64,000 nt of DNA from a candidate division KSB1 bacterium (lineage in GTDB: Bacteria > Zhuqueibacterota > Zhuqueibacteria > Residuimicrobiales > Krinioviventaceae): NCBI GenBank assembly GCA_034521575.1, contig JAXHMJ010000005.1, positions 1,488,001 through 1,552,000 of the forward strand, given 5' to 3'. Below the pieces are notes generated by a model, which saw nothing but the letters and a program-made list of their open reading frames with translations, made no database searches and was not told where the DNA came from. The position numbers and the translations under genes were made by a program. This document shows, piece after piece, positions 1 through 8,463 of this stretch; positions within the stretch are counted from its first letter, which is position 1, and each line of letters begins with the position of its first letter.

Positions 1-1676
1 AGTACGCGGACGATTACGCGGTTTACTTTGTGTCCCGGTTCAGCGAGCCGGTGGCGAGTATGGACGCATGGCAGTACCAGCCCTATAGCGGCGATAATGT
101 CAAATACGGCACCGCCTGGCGGCGTCCGTACCACATCGAAAAGGATGTGCAATCATTCACGTCCGCGGCCAACAGCGGCGTCATTCTCAATTTCCCCGGG
201 AAAGAGGCAAAAACAGTTACGATCCAAACCGGTATTTCGTTTGTCAGTATTAAAAACGCCCGACTGAATCTAAATGAGGAAATGCACGGCGACTTTGACA
301 CCGCCGTGCAACAGGCCCGCCAGGCCTGGAACGATTTACTGTCACGTGTTAAAGTGCAGGGCGGTACACAGGACGACCGGGTGAAATTTTACACCAATCT
401 CTACCGCAGTTTCACCGGCAAGAATATTCTCAGCGATGTCAACGGCGAGTACCGCGACATGTGCGAAAAAATCCGCACGATCAAAGCTCCGGCGGACGCG
501 GTGTACAGCGGCGACGGCTTCTGGGGCGCGCAATGGACCTTGATCCCGCTCTGGACTCTGATCGCACCGGAATATGCCAATTCGATCAGCCATTCTTTTT
601 TAGAGTTGTACGACGCCGGGGGCTGGATCCCGGAAGCGCCGACGGCGCTGGAATATGCCCCGATCATGGGCGCGCAGCATCACAATGCGCTGTTGATCAG
701 CTCCTTTCAAAAAGGTATTGCCGAGTTTGATGCGGAAAAAGCCTATCGCGCCATCAAGCACGATTACATCACGCCCGGAATCGAACATCCCTGCGGCGGA
801 TTCGCCGGCAACCGGCATCTTGCTCCGTATATGGAATATGGTTATGTGCCGGAAGAATATGGTCCGGTGTCCAACACCCTCGAATACGCTTATGACGACT
901 GGTGCCTGGCTCAGTTCGCCAAGGCGCTGAATAAGGCGAAAGACGTAAAGACTTTTACCGAGCGTTCGATGAATTATCAAAATGTCTACGATGAACAAAC
1001 CGGATATATGCGGCGCAGACACGCGGACGGCCGCTGGGTTCAGGACTTTGATCCGTTCCGTATGGGCACCGAAGGCGGATGGAACGGTCCCGGATACATG
1101 GAAGGCAATGCCTGGCTGTACACCTGGTTTGTGCCGCATGATCTAAAGGGATTAATTGATCTATTAGGCTTGGAAGAATTTAACAGACGCCTCGAAACCG
1201 GTTTTGAACACGGCTATGTGGATCTAAGCAATCAGCCCAATCTGCAGGCGCCGTTTTTGTTCAATTATTCCGGCAAACCCTGGTTAACACAAAAATACTC
1301 GCGTCACGTGGTCGATGATCTGTTCAACACCTCCCCCTACAGCGGCTGGGTCGGCGAGGAAGATGAAGGTCAAATGGGATCGTTGTGCGCGCTTTTGTCT
1401 ATGGGATTGTTTGAGATGAAAGGCGGCTGTTCGGTCGAGCCCTATTACGATTTAAGCAGTCCGATGTTTGAAAAAATCATTCTGAATTTACATGAAACCT
1501 ATTACAGCGGAAACACTTTCACCATTATTGCGCACAACAATTCCAAAACCAACCGGTACATCCAGTCGGCGGAGCTGAACGGCAAAACCCTGAAACAGCC
1601 AATACTGTTGCACCGCGATATTGCAGCTGGCGGCACGCTCGAACTGCAGATGGGACCGGAACCGGACAAAAACTGA
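1..1676 (+). CDS. GH92 family alpha-mannosidase (5' end cut by the window)
   Basis: This is the C-terminal part of a glycoside hydrolase family 92 enzyme, a calcium-dependent exo-alpha-mannosidase, probably exported. The frame is open back to base 1, so the GTG at 30 is not the start and the N-terminal beta-sandwich domain is largely missing. Visible family landmarks are the 'DGFWGAQWTLIPLW' stretch (about 510-555), 'NTLEYAYDDW' (about 874-903), which carries the glutamate known as general acid in GH92, and 'GEEDEGQMGS' (about 1348-1380), where most relatives have G-N-D-D. It closes with the usual 'YIQSAELNGK' and 'LELQMGPEPDK' segments. It heads an apparent operon with the next two genes (gaps of 26 and 22 bp). 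The family call is secure; linkage specificity cannot be read from sequence. Confidence 0.93.
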   Translation, partial: YADDYAVYFVSRFSEPVASMDAWQYQPYSGDNVKYGTAWRRPYHIEKDVQSFTSAANSGVILNFPGKEAKTVTIQTGISFVSIKNARLNLNEEMHGDFDTAVQQARQAWNDLLSRVKVQGGTQDDRVKFYTNLYRSFTGKNILSDVNGEYRDMCEKIRTIKAPADAVYSGDGFWGAQWTLIPLWTLIAPEYANSISHSFLELYDAGGWIPEAPTALEYAPIMGAQHHNALLISSFQKGIAEFDAEKAYRAIKHDYITPGIEHPCGGFAGNRHLAPYMEYGYVPEEYGPVSNTLEYAYDDWCLAQFAKALNKAKDVKTFTERSMNYQNVYDEQTGYMRRRHADGRWVQDFDPFRMGTEGGWNGPGYMEGNAWLYTWFVPHDLKGLIDLLGLEEFNRRLETGFEHGYVDLSNQPNLQAPFLFNYSGKPWLTQKYSRHVVDDLFNTSPYSGWVGEEDEGQMGSLCALLSMGLFEMKGGCSVEPYYDLSSPMFEKIILNLHETYYSGNTFTIIAHNNSKTNRYIQSAELNGKTLKQPILLHRDIAAGGTLELQMGPEPDKN

Positions 1677-1702
1677 ACTATTCAATAACAGGAGATAGTA
1701 TC

Positions 1703-2647
1703 ATGAAAGCAAAGTTCGTTATTCTTCTAGTACTCGGTCTCTCGAGTATTCAGGTTATGGGAGCTGAAAAACAGAAAATTATCTTTGACTGCGATCTGGG
1801 CGGAGACGTGGATGACGCCTATGCCGTGGCTCTGGTGTTGAGCAGTCCCGAGTTCGAGGTACTGGGACTGGTCATGGACAATGGCAATACGCCGGCACGC
1901 GGTCGCGTGGCTTGTCGCCTGCTGTACGAAACCGGCATGACCCACATCCCCGTGGTGCTGGGCCGTCAGACCGATGACAGCCGCTCGCATCAGTTTGACT
2001 GGGCGGACGGTTTTGACAAGATAAAGCCGATCAAACAATCCGGCAGCGATTTTATCATCGAGCAGTTGAACCAATATCCCGGCGAGATCATTCTGTTCAC
2101 CGTGGGACCGGTCACCAATATCAAGGATATCATCGACAAAGACCCGCAGGCGCTGAAAAAAGTCAAACACATCTATTCCATGTTTGGCTCCTTTTACGTC
2201 GGTTACGGCGATTCGCCGATTCCCACCAACGAATGGAATGTGCGCGCCGATGTCGAGGCGTCGAACGCCTTTGTCTCATCCGGCGCGCCCGTTACCTATG
2301 CGGGACTGGACATTACCCACATCAAATTGACCGAATCGTACCGCGAACGTCTGAATTTGCGCGAATCACCTCTGACCAATGCCGTGGATGCCCTGTACAC
2401 CCTGTGGCGGTATGAAGATTATGCCCAGCCAGATCCGACGTTATTCGATGTGGCGCCGGTGGCCATGGTATTGTGGCCGGAGTTGTTCCAGACGCGTCCT
2501 GCCTATGTGGATGTGGTCGGCGAGGGCTATACCGTGGTTGTGGAAGGCAGAGACCCCAACTGCGAGATCGGTATGTCGGTGAACAAAGATGAACTGTTAA
2601 AACGGGTTACCAAACGTCTGCTGAAACAAAATCTGAACCGCTGGTAA
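1703..2647 (+). CDS. Secreted nucleoside hydrolase (inosine/uridine-preferring family)
   Basis: A 314-residue protein of the nucleoside N-ribohydrolase superfamily, which cleaves the N-glycosidic bond of nucleosides using a bound calcium ion. An N-terminal signal peptide (MKAKFVILLVLGLSS...VMG) is followed at once by the diagnostic calcium-binding 'DCDLGGDVDDA' motif (about residues 29-39). 'FTVGPVTNI' (about 133-141) and 'NEWNVRADVEA' (about 178-188) match other conserved blocks. The signal peptide suggests a periplasmic or outer-surface role, unlike the classic cytoplasmic enzymes. The ATG follows an AGGAG 8 bp upstream. It sits between a GH92 and a putative glycosidase, so the substrate may be something other than a nucleoside; that is inference. 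Confidence 0.88.
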   Translation: MKAKFVILLVLGLSSIQVMGAEKQKIIFDCDLGGDVDDAYAVALVLSSPEFEVLGLVMDNGNTPARGRVACRLLYETGMTHIPVVLGRQTDDSRSHQFDWADGFDKIKPIKQSGSDFIIEQLNQYPGEIILFTVGPVTNIKDIIDKDPQALKKVKHIYSMFGSFYVGYGDSPIPTNEWNVRADVEASNAFVSSGAPVTYAGLDITHIKLTESYRERLNLRESPLTNAVDALYTLWRYEDYAQPDPTLFDVAPVAMVLWPELFQTRPAYVDVVGEGYTVVVEGRDPNCEIGMSVNKDELLKRVTKRLLKQNLNRW

Positions 2648-2669
2648 ACAAAAAAACAGGAATAGTTTC

Positions 2670-4466
2670 ATGGGTTCAAGAATAATCATCATGCTGTTGT
2701 TTTTTACAGCCGTTCTTTATCCCCGCCCCGCGCAATTCGTCAGGGGCTGGAATATCCTGAGCGACGATCAGGCATCCGCAGAACAGGTCATCAAAACCGC
2801 GGCTGACCGGAACATCAATCACCTGCAGCTTTCGCATCAGCTGGTCATGAATCTCAAAGACCTGCGCAATCCGGAACGCGCTGCTGCAGTAAACGAACTG
2901 GTCGATCTGGCACATCAACAGGGCATCGAGGAGGTGACCGTCTGGGATCACGCGCTCTATCATCTAAATTATTATCCGAAGCGATTCCGCAGCGGCCCGG
3001 ACAGCACCCTTGATCTGGACAATCCGGAATTCTGGTCCTGGCTGAAAGGGGACTATCGGGAGTTGCTGGGCCTTGTTCCGAATATTGACGGGATCATTCT
3101 GACCTTTATCGAAACCGGCGCGCATATCGAAGATCAATATTCGCAGACCATGGCGTCCGAAGCAGAAAAACTGGCGGCGTTAGTAGATACGCTTGCCGGC
3201 GTGATCATTGATGAACACGCGTTGAGCTTAACGATCCGTACGTTCACCTATACTCGTTCAGAACTCGACGCAATGCTCAACTGTTTGAATCTGATTCGCC
3301 ATCCGGATGTCAGAGTCATGAACAAAGAAGTCCCGCATGATTTTTTCCTCACGCATCCGCCGGCCGAATTTGTTGCGGATATCAGACAACAAAGCATCAT
3401 CGAATTTGACGCCGCGCATGAATACAACGGTCAGGGTATTATTGCCGGTATTTTTCCCGGAATTCATGCCGAACGCTGGAAATACTATCTATCGATGCCG
3501 CGAGTTAAAGGCTATGTGGCGCGCACGGATCGGTTCAACAACACGTCGATTATCGGCACGCCCTGCGAGATCAATGTATACACCCTGAAGCGCATAGCAG
3601 AGGACCCTTCTGTATCGGTGGATCAAATTTACGATGAATTTATCGTCCGGCATTACGGTGAACAGGCGCTCCCCTATCTCAAACCCGCGTTTAAAAACGC
3701 TTCGGACATCATTTCATCCTCATTATACACGCTCGGTTTGACCACTACCTCGCATTCCCGACTGGATCCGGAAAACGATTCCGCCTATCAGCGGCATGTC
3801 TCCGGAAAGTGGCTGGAACCGCCGGTCATTCGTATCGGGCATGGTGTTAATCAAGAGTTTCATTATTGGAAAGATATCGTCAACCATCTGGCTCCGGCCT
3901 GGTACAAAAGTCGGGAAAGCAATCAGCTGGCAAAGGAAAGTGAATGGGTCCTCGAAACCGGATGGCTGACGCCTGGGGAATTAATGAACGAGGAGTGGCT
4001 GGAAAAGATCATCACGGAAAAACAATACGGCGTGCGGCTGGCTGAACAGGCATTGGAACAAGTCAGAGAGTCGCAAGCGTACGTGACTGACCGGAATCTG
4101 TACAATACAACGCTGCATCTGTTTGAACGCACCCTGCTGACGGCGCGCCTGCATGCTGCCACGAGCCAATTGTACTATTCATATCGGATCTATGCGCGCG
4201 GCAAATCATTCAGAAGCAAAGCGGTCAAACATTATATGCAGGATGGACTGCAACGCACCCGTGATAGTGCAGCTGAAATCCTTGTTTATCCTCACAAAGG
4301 CCCAACCGGACAGTATGACTGGGAAGAAGATGCCTACCGGGCCTTGATGATTCACAATGGCGTACGCTATCGGCAACATGACCGGTATACCCGTTCAACA
4401 TTTCCAAAGATGCCTTATCAGGGAATATCCGGGGAGAAGCGTCTTGAAATTCTGAACCAGAAATGA
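2670..4466 (+). CDS. Secreted protein, probable TIM-barrel glycosidase of unassigned family
   Basis: A 598-residue protein with an N-terminal signal peptide (MGSRIIIMLLFFTAVL). I cannot place it in a family with certainty. The first half has the alternating strand/helix texture of a TIM barrel ('NINHLQLSHQLVM', 'IEEVTVWDHALYHL', 'IDGIILTFIETGAHI', 'VRVMNKEVPHDFF', 'IIEFDAAHEYNGQG', 'VKGYVARTDRFN') with acidic residues at the strand ends. This recalls clans containing GH67 alpha-glucuronidases or GH20/GH84 hexosaminidases. The second half is helical. It is the third gene of the GH92-nucleoside hydrolase operon, with an AGGA Shine-Dalgarno just before the ATG, which supports a role in glycan breakdown. 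A structure prediction would decide the fold. Confidence 0.6.
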   Translation: MGSRIIIMLLFFTAVLYPRPAQFVRGWNILSDDQASAEQVIKTAADRNINHLQLSHQLVMNLKDLRNPERAAAVNELVDLAHQQGIEEVTVWDHALYHLNYYPKRFRSGPDSTLDLDNPEFWSWLKGDYRELLGLVPNIDGIILTFIETGAHIEDQYSQTMASEAEKLAALVDTLAGVIIDEHALSLTIRTFTYTRSELDAMLNCLNLIRHPDVRVMNKEVPHDFFLTHPPAEFVADIRQQSIIEFDAAHEYNGQGIIAGIFPGIHAERWKYYLSMPRVKGYVARTDRFNNTSIIGTPCEINVYTLKRIAEDPSVSVDQIYDEFIVRHYGEQALPYLKPAFKNASDIISSSLYTLGLTTTSHSRLDPENDSAYQRHVSGKWLEPPVIRIGHGVNQEFHYWKDIVNHLAPAWYKSRESNQLAKESEWVLETGWLTPGELMNEEWLEKIITEKQYGVRLAEQALEQVRESQAYVTDRNLYNTTLHLFERTLLTARLHAATSQLYYSYRIYARGKSFRSKAVKHYMQDGLQRTRDSAAEILVYPHKGPTGQYDWEEDAYRALMIHNGVRYRQHDRYTRSTFPKMPYQGISGEKRLEILNQK

Positions 4467-4610
4467 ATGGCAAACGGATTTGTGAACAAAAAATTCGGGG
4501 AGAGTGTGAATTCGCATAACTGCATTGGTTCGCCCTGATATCCATATTGAATACTCTTGCACTAAATCCTACTTTCCGCTTGAAATGTTGGCAGGAGAGA
4601 CGAATATGTC

Positions 4611-4659
4611 TTGACAATAACAACAAATATAACTATTTTATAACTATTATGTAACTTTT
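4611..4659 (+). promoter_or_regulatory. vapBC promoter with three helically phased repeats (candidate autorepression operator)
   Basis: A consensus -35 box TTGACA lies at 4611-4616. After a 17-bp spacer comes an AT-rich -10 candidate TATTTT at 4634-4639. Three copies of TAACTATT/TAACTATT/TAACTTTT begin at 4630, 4641 and 4652, exactly 11 bp apart, and overlap the -10 region. Ribbon-helix-helix antitoxins are known to bind short repeats on one face of the helix and repress their own operon, so this is a plausible operator. The repeats are seen directly; their function is inferred. Confidence 0.55.
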
Positions 4660-4684
4660 ATGATTCATATTAAAGGTAAATTGC

Positions 4685-4966
4685 ATGAATATAACAATCA
4701 GAAACATTCCCAAAGACGTCATGAGTAAAATCAGAACACTGTCCAAAATAGAAAGACGCAGTCTGAACAGTCAAATACTGTTCGTTTTGGAACGAGGTGT
4801 TCAGACTCGGGAAAAACAGCTCGATATTGATAAAAATATCAACAAAGAGATTCAAACCGACATATGGAAAAAGTTATCGAACAGATGGCAGGATAACCGA
4901 TCCACTCGGGAAATCATTCAGGATATTTATGAAAGCAGAACCCAGGGGCGGGAATTTAAACTATGA
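4685..4966 (+). CDS. Antitoxin, ribbon-helix-helix type (VapB/FitA-like)
   Basis: A 93-residue protein. The N-terminal 40 residues ('MNITIRNIPKDVMSKIRTLS...RSLNSQILFVLERGV') have the Arc/MetJ ribbon-helix-helix pattern: a short beta strand, then two helices containing the 'RSLNSQI' turn. The rest is charged, as expected for the toxin-binding tail of an antitoxin. An AAAGG Shine-Dalgarno lies 8 bp before the ATG. The stop overlaps the start of the toxin gene by 4 bp (ATGA), giving translational coupling. It should bind and neutralise the downstream PIN-domain RNase and repress the operon through repeats at 4630-4659. Confidence 0.85.
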   Translation: MNITIRNIPKDVMSKIRTLSKIERRSLNSQILFVLERGVQTREKQLDIDKNINKEIQTDIWKKLSNRWQDNRSTREIIQDIYESRTQGREFKL

Positions 4967-5358
4967 TTCTAATAGACACGGATGTCTGTATAGAACTATT
5001 ACGGGGTAATGAGTTTGTCATTGAACAACGGATACGATGTGATGAACAGGTGGCAATTTGTTTTATCAGTGTCGGTGAATTATTTTATGGGGCTCACAGG
5101 TCTCAATATCCGGCTGAAAATTTAAATCTTGTTGAAGAATTTATCATGTCTATTGATATCATTCATACTGATTTTGAGATCATGCAAAAATTCGGAGAAT
5201 TGAAATCCGGTTTATACAACAAAAACACTCGATTACCGGACGCCGATATACTCATTGCATCAACCGCTTTGACAAAATGCTCAAAACTGATCACCGGCAA
5301 TATTAAGCATTTCCGCAGATTTGAAACACTCTCTCTGGAAAACTGGATTCGAGGCTGA
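4963..5358 (+). CDS. VapC-family toxin, PIN-domain ribonuclease
   Basis: A 131-residue PIN domain protein, a Mg2+-dependent endoribonuclease toxin of type II systems; relatives cut tRNA or rRNA. The acidic active site is visible: Asp in 'LIDTDVCIELL' near the N terminus, Glu in 'SVGELFYGA' (about residue 39), Asp in 'LPDADILIA' (about 92-100), and the closing 'TGNIKHF' block. Its length is normal for VapC. Its ATG overlaps the antitoxin stop. The pair seems intact, although the next 500 bp contain gene debris, which fits an accessory segment. Confidence 0.88.
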   Translation: MILIDTDVCIELLRGNEFVIEQRIRCDEQVAICFISVGELFYGAHRSQYPAENLNLVEEFIMSIDIIHTDFEIMQKFGELKSGLYNKNTRLPDADILIASTALTKCSKLITGNIKHFRRFETLSLENWIRG

Positions 5359-5691
5359 ATATCAACAGCAAGCAATCGGGGAAAATAGAAATTCAAGTTC
5401 AAAACAACAGCAATTGTCAATGAACTGAATCACACCCGCCAGGCAAAGCCCATTTGCCGTTTGTTCCAGCCAATTACAGTTAATCCAACTCTACTCCATA
5501 GTAACTTTTCTGCTTGCATTTTTCCCTGAAAATAAGTATTCTGATTTGAGAGTATGTCGGTTTGTGCTTTAAATGATCAACTTTAATATATCGTCAAGAA
5601 ATCAAGCGTCATTATTGTCTCTAATAATAATTAATATTAGGTAAATTTAAAAAGAGACAGATAATTTTATCCAAATTCAGATGGCGTTAGT
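5359..5691. other. Intergenic stretch of 333 bp without a recognisable gene
   Basis: No open frame with protein-like composition was seen on either strand. A small hairpin GGCAAA (5442-5447) / TTTGCC (5453-5458) followed by GTTTGTT could weakly terminate vapBC. The right half is very AT-rich and probably carries the promoter for the small genes that follow. Confidence 0.4.
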
Positions 5692-5888
5692 ATGAAAATA
5701 AAATATTTTGAAAAAACAGACACACTTTATGTCGAGTTATCAGACTCTGATGTTGTAGAAACCAGAGAGCTGAATGAAAACTTTATATTGACCTGAACGC
5801 TGAAGGAAAAGTTGCAAGCCTTACGATCGAGCATGCAAAGGAATCCTCCGGGAAATTTGATTTTTCTTATGAAACAGTTGCAGCATAA
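5692..5888 (+). pseudogene. DUF2283-family small protein, frame-broken
   Basis: Starting at the ATG at 5692 the frame reads MKIKYFEKTDTLYVELSD... and then '...RELNENFIL', the N-terminal two thirds of a DUF2283 protein, and stops at a TGA at 5794-5796. One frame over, the sequence continues as 'DLNAEGKVASLTIEHAKESS' to the TAA at 5886-5888. One base appears to be missing near 5781-5793. Restored, the product would be about 65 residues, the normal size for this uncharacterised family, whose members often sit near toxin-antitoxin modules. It could be decay or a sequence error. Confidence 0.7.
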
Positions 5889-5900
5889 GGAGGATAATAA

Positions 5901-6134
5901 ATGTCAATTTTTCTTACTATTTTTGCCGGTGTCTCGGTCTTTGTACTCGGGCAGTTCATTCTCAAATTGGTACTTGATCCAATAGTATCCTTTAAAGAGA
6001 GCCTGGGAACATTATCGGCATTCTTTCTCAGACATCAAGCCAAGATTACTAATGCAAATGCTTCAGACAAAATGCAGAACGAATTAAAGATTCTCATTTA
6101 TTATATATGGGGGCACATTAAAAAACCAGGATAA
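5901..6134 (+). CDS. Small single-span membrane protein, unknown function
   Basis: A 77-residue protein with one clear hydrophobic helix at the N terminus (about residues 3-27, 'FLTIFAGVSVFVLGQFILKLVL'), followed by 'DPIVSFKESLGTLSAFF' and a polar tail. An AAGGAGG Shine-Dalgarno ends 7 bp before the ATG, so the start is well supported. Similar N-terminal segments occur in a family of bacterial proteins of unknown role that are usually longer, so this copy may be a shortened version. It lies directly after the DUF2283 remnant and 3 bp before the lyase lipoprotein gene. Confidence 0.55.
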   Translation: MSIFLTIFAGVSVFVLGQFILKLVLDPIVSFKESLGTLSAFFLRHQAKITNANASDKMQNELKILIYYIWGHIKKPG

Positions 6135-6137
6135 AAA

Positions 6138-7727
6138 ATGCACAAACACACAAAGATTATAATACTTTTAGCAGCGGTTCTTCTATCCTGCACCCCGCAG
6201 CCCGAAAAAAGCATGTGGCCGCCCTCTCCTGCCAGTATTGGCGTGGAGCCCAATGACGACGCGCTGGTCCGGGCGATAGCACCAGGTGTTAATTATGGTC
6301 AGGACAAAACATTATCCGTTGAACATAACGTCTCCATGGCGTTTCTAAAGTTTTTTATTCCGGGATTTTCCCAAATCGACAGCGCGATTCTGCGCATTCA
6401 GACAAAAGATGTGAAATCGACGGGCGTTGTTTCCGTGCACCCTGTTAAACATGCCGACTGGGATGAAACCCAACCCACCTGGAAGAATCATCCGGGAATA
6501 TCAGACACTATCCTGGTTTCTCTGCATATCAAAGAACCCAACCGCAATTATCAGATTGATTTGACGGAATATGTGCAGCGAAAACTGACGGATAAAGACT
6601 ATTATATTTGTTTATGTTTCAAGGCGGAACCGGGTACCCATGTCGAATTTGCCAGTGTGGAGGATTATGATAACGACAAGCCGCGTTTCATGATCAGCGG
6701 CATGACCGCGGTGCCGTCACCGCCGCCGCAATACGCTCCGGCTGCATTCAAGCATCCGGGCATTCTGGCCACCCGCGATCAGATCGCGTTTGTCCGGGGA
6801 AAAATCGCAAAAGACAAATCTCCCTGGAGAGCAGCCTTTACCGCCGCACTCGAGCATAAATCCGCTCAAAAAGATTACCAGCCGTCACCCGTGCAGCAAC
6901 TCACCCGCAGCGGTCACTATAGCAAAAGCGTCAACAGCGGCTACCGTGAACTGTCCCGCGATGCCGCAGCGGCGCTTGTCAATGCCCAGCTCTGGGCGCT
7001 GACGGACAGCCTCGTGTTTGCGGAAAATGCGATCCGGATCATTAATGCCTGGTCCGAGACCAACAAAGCGATCACCGGCGGCAATGACAAACTCACCGGC
7101 GGAACCACCTGTATCCAGTTCTGCAACGCGGCCGAGCTTCTCAAACACACGGATTCCGGCTGGCAGCCGCAGGATCAAAAACGCTTTGAACAGTGGCTGC
7201 GGGACGTGTATTGGCCTTTATTACGCGACTTTATCCCGGCCTATAACGGCAACTGGGATGCGATCATCGGACAGGGCCTGATTTCCATGGGCATCTATCT
7301 GGACGATGCGTTTATCTTTGATCACGCTGTAAATTACTATGTAAACGGCAGCGGCAACGGCAGAATGACCTATTATGTGAGAAATGACAGCACCACCCAG
7401 GAAACCCTGCGCGATCAGGGGCATGAACAGATGGGCATCGGCGCTCTGGCCGGGATTGCGGAAACCGCCTGGCAGCAGGGCGTTGATCTGTATTCGATCG
7501 AGAATAACCGCCTGCTCAAAGGCATTGAAGGCACGGCAAAACGCGTTCTGGACATCGATTACCGCCGGCTCTCTATCTGGGAATCCATGTACAATCACTA
7601 TCACAAACGCATGGGCCATGATATGCCGTATACCAAACAAATTCTGACCGCACCCGGAGGATACCGCCCGGAAGGATACAGCGCTTATCGCGGATTCAGT
7701 ACGTTGTTTTTCTATGAATACCCTTGA
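6138..7727 (+). CDS. Lipoprotein with N-terminal CBM-like domain and alginate-lyase-type catalytic domain
   Basis: A 529-residue exported lyase candidate. The N terminus is a lipoprotein signal with lipobox 'LLSC' (Cys at about residue 18). Residues about 35-190 form a beta-sandwich of the DNRLRE/CBM96-like kind ('SAILRIQTKD', 'DWDETQPTWKNHP', 'IDLTEYVQRKL', 'VEFASVEDYDNDKPRFMISG'). From about 205 ('HPGILATRDQIAFVRGKI') to the end it resembles the alpha/alpha-toroid alginate_lyase fold (PL5/PL38 type), with 'NAQLWALT', 'NGNWDAIIGQGLISMGIYLDD' and 'ETLRDQGHEQMGIGALAGIAETAWQQG'. Such enzymes cleave uronate-containing chains by beta-elimination. Exact PL family and substrate (alginate, glucuronan or other) cannot be decided here. 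The 3' end overlaps the NUDIX gene start by 4 bp. Confidence 0.8.
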   Translation: MHKHTKIIILLAAVLLSCTPQPEKSMWPPSPASIGVEPNDDALVRAIAPGVNYGQDKTLSVEHNVSMAFLKFFIPGFSQIDSAILRIQTKDVKSTGVVSVHPVKHADWDETQPTWKNHPGISDTILVSLHIKEPNRNYQIDLTEYVQRKLTDKDYYICLCFKAEPGTHVEFASVEDYDNDKPRFMISGMTAVPSPPPQYAPAAFKHPGILATRDQIAFVRGKIAKDKSPWRAAFTAALEHKSAQKDYQPSPVQQLTRSGHYSKSVNSGYRELSRDAAAALVNAQLWALTDSLVFAENAIRIINAWSETNKAITGGNDKLTGGTTCIQFCNAAELLKHTDSGWQPQDQKRFEQWLRDVYWPLLRDFIPAYNGNWDAIIGQGLISMGIYLDDAFIFDHAVNYYVNGSGNGRMTYYVRNDSTTQETLRDQGHEQMGIGALAGIAETAWQQGVDLYSIENNRLLKGIEGTAKRVLDIDYRRLSIWESMYNHYHKRMGHDMPYTKQILTAPGGYRPEGYSAYRGFSTLFFYEYP

Positions 7728-8405
7728 AAGGATCCAGTGAATTATTGAACAATCGTGATTTAAAGCACCTTTCTCAAGCGCTGCCCGCCTGCCCCGATGT
7801 CATGGCGCGGGAAAAATACTACAACTCGGCTGTACTGGTGCCGTTTGTGTTTCTGGAAAACGAGTATCATTTTTTGTTTCAAAGACGCACGCCGCACATC
7901 CGGCAGGGTAAAGAGATTTGTTTCCCCGGCGGCCGGTTCGAAGCAGACCTGGATTCCGATGCCCGGGATACGGCAATACGGGAAACCATGGAAGAGCTGG
8001 GGGTCGGTCGGGAAAAAATAAAAATAATGGGCCGCCTGGACACCCTTGTCGCCCCCATGGGCGCCGTGATCGATCCGTTTGTCGCCACTTTAGAAATTGA
8101 CAGCCTTGACGAATTAATCCGCCGAATATGCGGATGAAGTGGATGAGGTCTTTGCCTTTCCGATATCATTGTTCAGCAAACAAAACGTCAAAGAGTACAA
8201 TGTGCGTCTGGAAATGCACCCGTCCGTATTTGATCAAAACGGCAAAGAAACGGTTCTACTGCCCGTCAAAGAGCTGGGCCTGCCGGAGACCTATCACCAG
8301 CCCTGGCATGGCAGGCCTCATCGAATCCTGGTTTACCCAACGTCCAAAGGCTCTGTTTGGGGGATCACAGCTGAAATCATCAGTGAAATCATAAAGTTAT
8401 TATAA
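7724..8405 (+). pseudogene. NUDIX hydrolase (CoA pyrophosphatase-like), single +1 frame disruption
   Basis: Two adjacent frames together make one NUDIX protein of about 226 residues. The first (7724-8137) has the Nudix box pattern G-G-R-F-E...R-E-T-M-E-E-L-G (about residues 67-91), preceded by 'LFQRRTPHIRQGKEICFPGG', characteristic of NudL/YeaB-type coenzyme A diphosphatases. The second frame continues 'EYADEVDEVFAFPISLF...' to the stop at 8405. The window for the shift is 8118-8137, where one extra C near 'ATCCGCCG' would explain it. Start is uncertain: TTG at 7724 overlaps the upstream stop, but TTG at 7745 lies behind AAAGGA and is also possible. A sequence error or recent mutation are equally compatible. 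Confidence 0.8.
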
Positions 8406-8463
8406 TGCTGACAAATTCCGGATATGAATGACAGCAGAATAGCGAGCATCCAAAGTTTGGATT

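Noticed and set aside
5616-5659. TGTCTCT / AGAGACA 7-bp dyad, considered as IS remnant ends.
   Set aside because: Too short, with AT-rich filler, no transposase remnant and no duplication.
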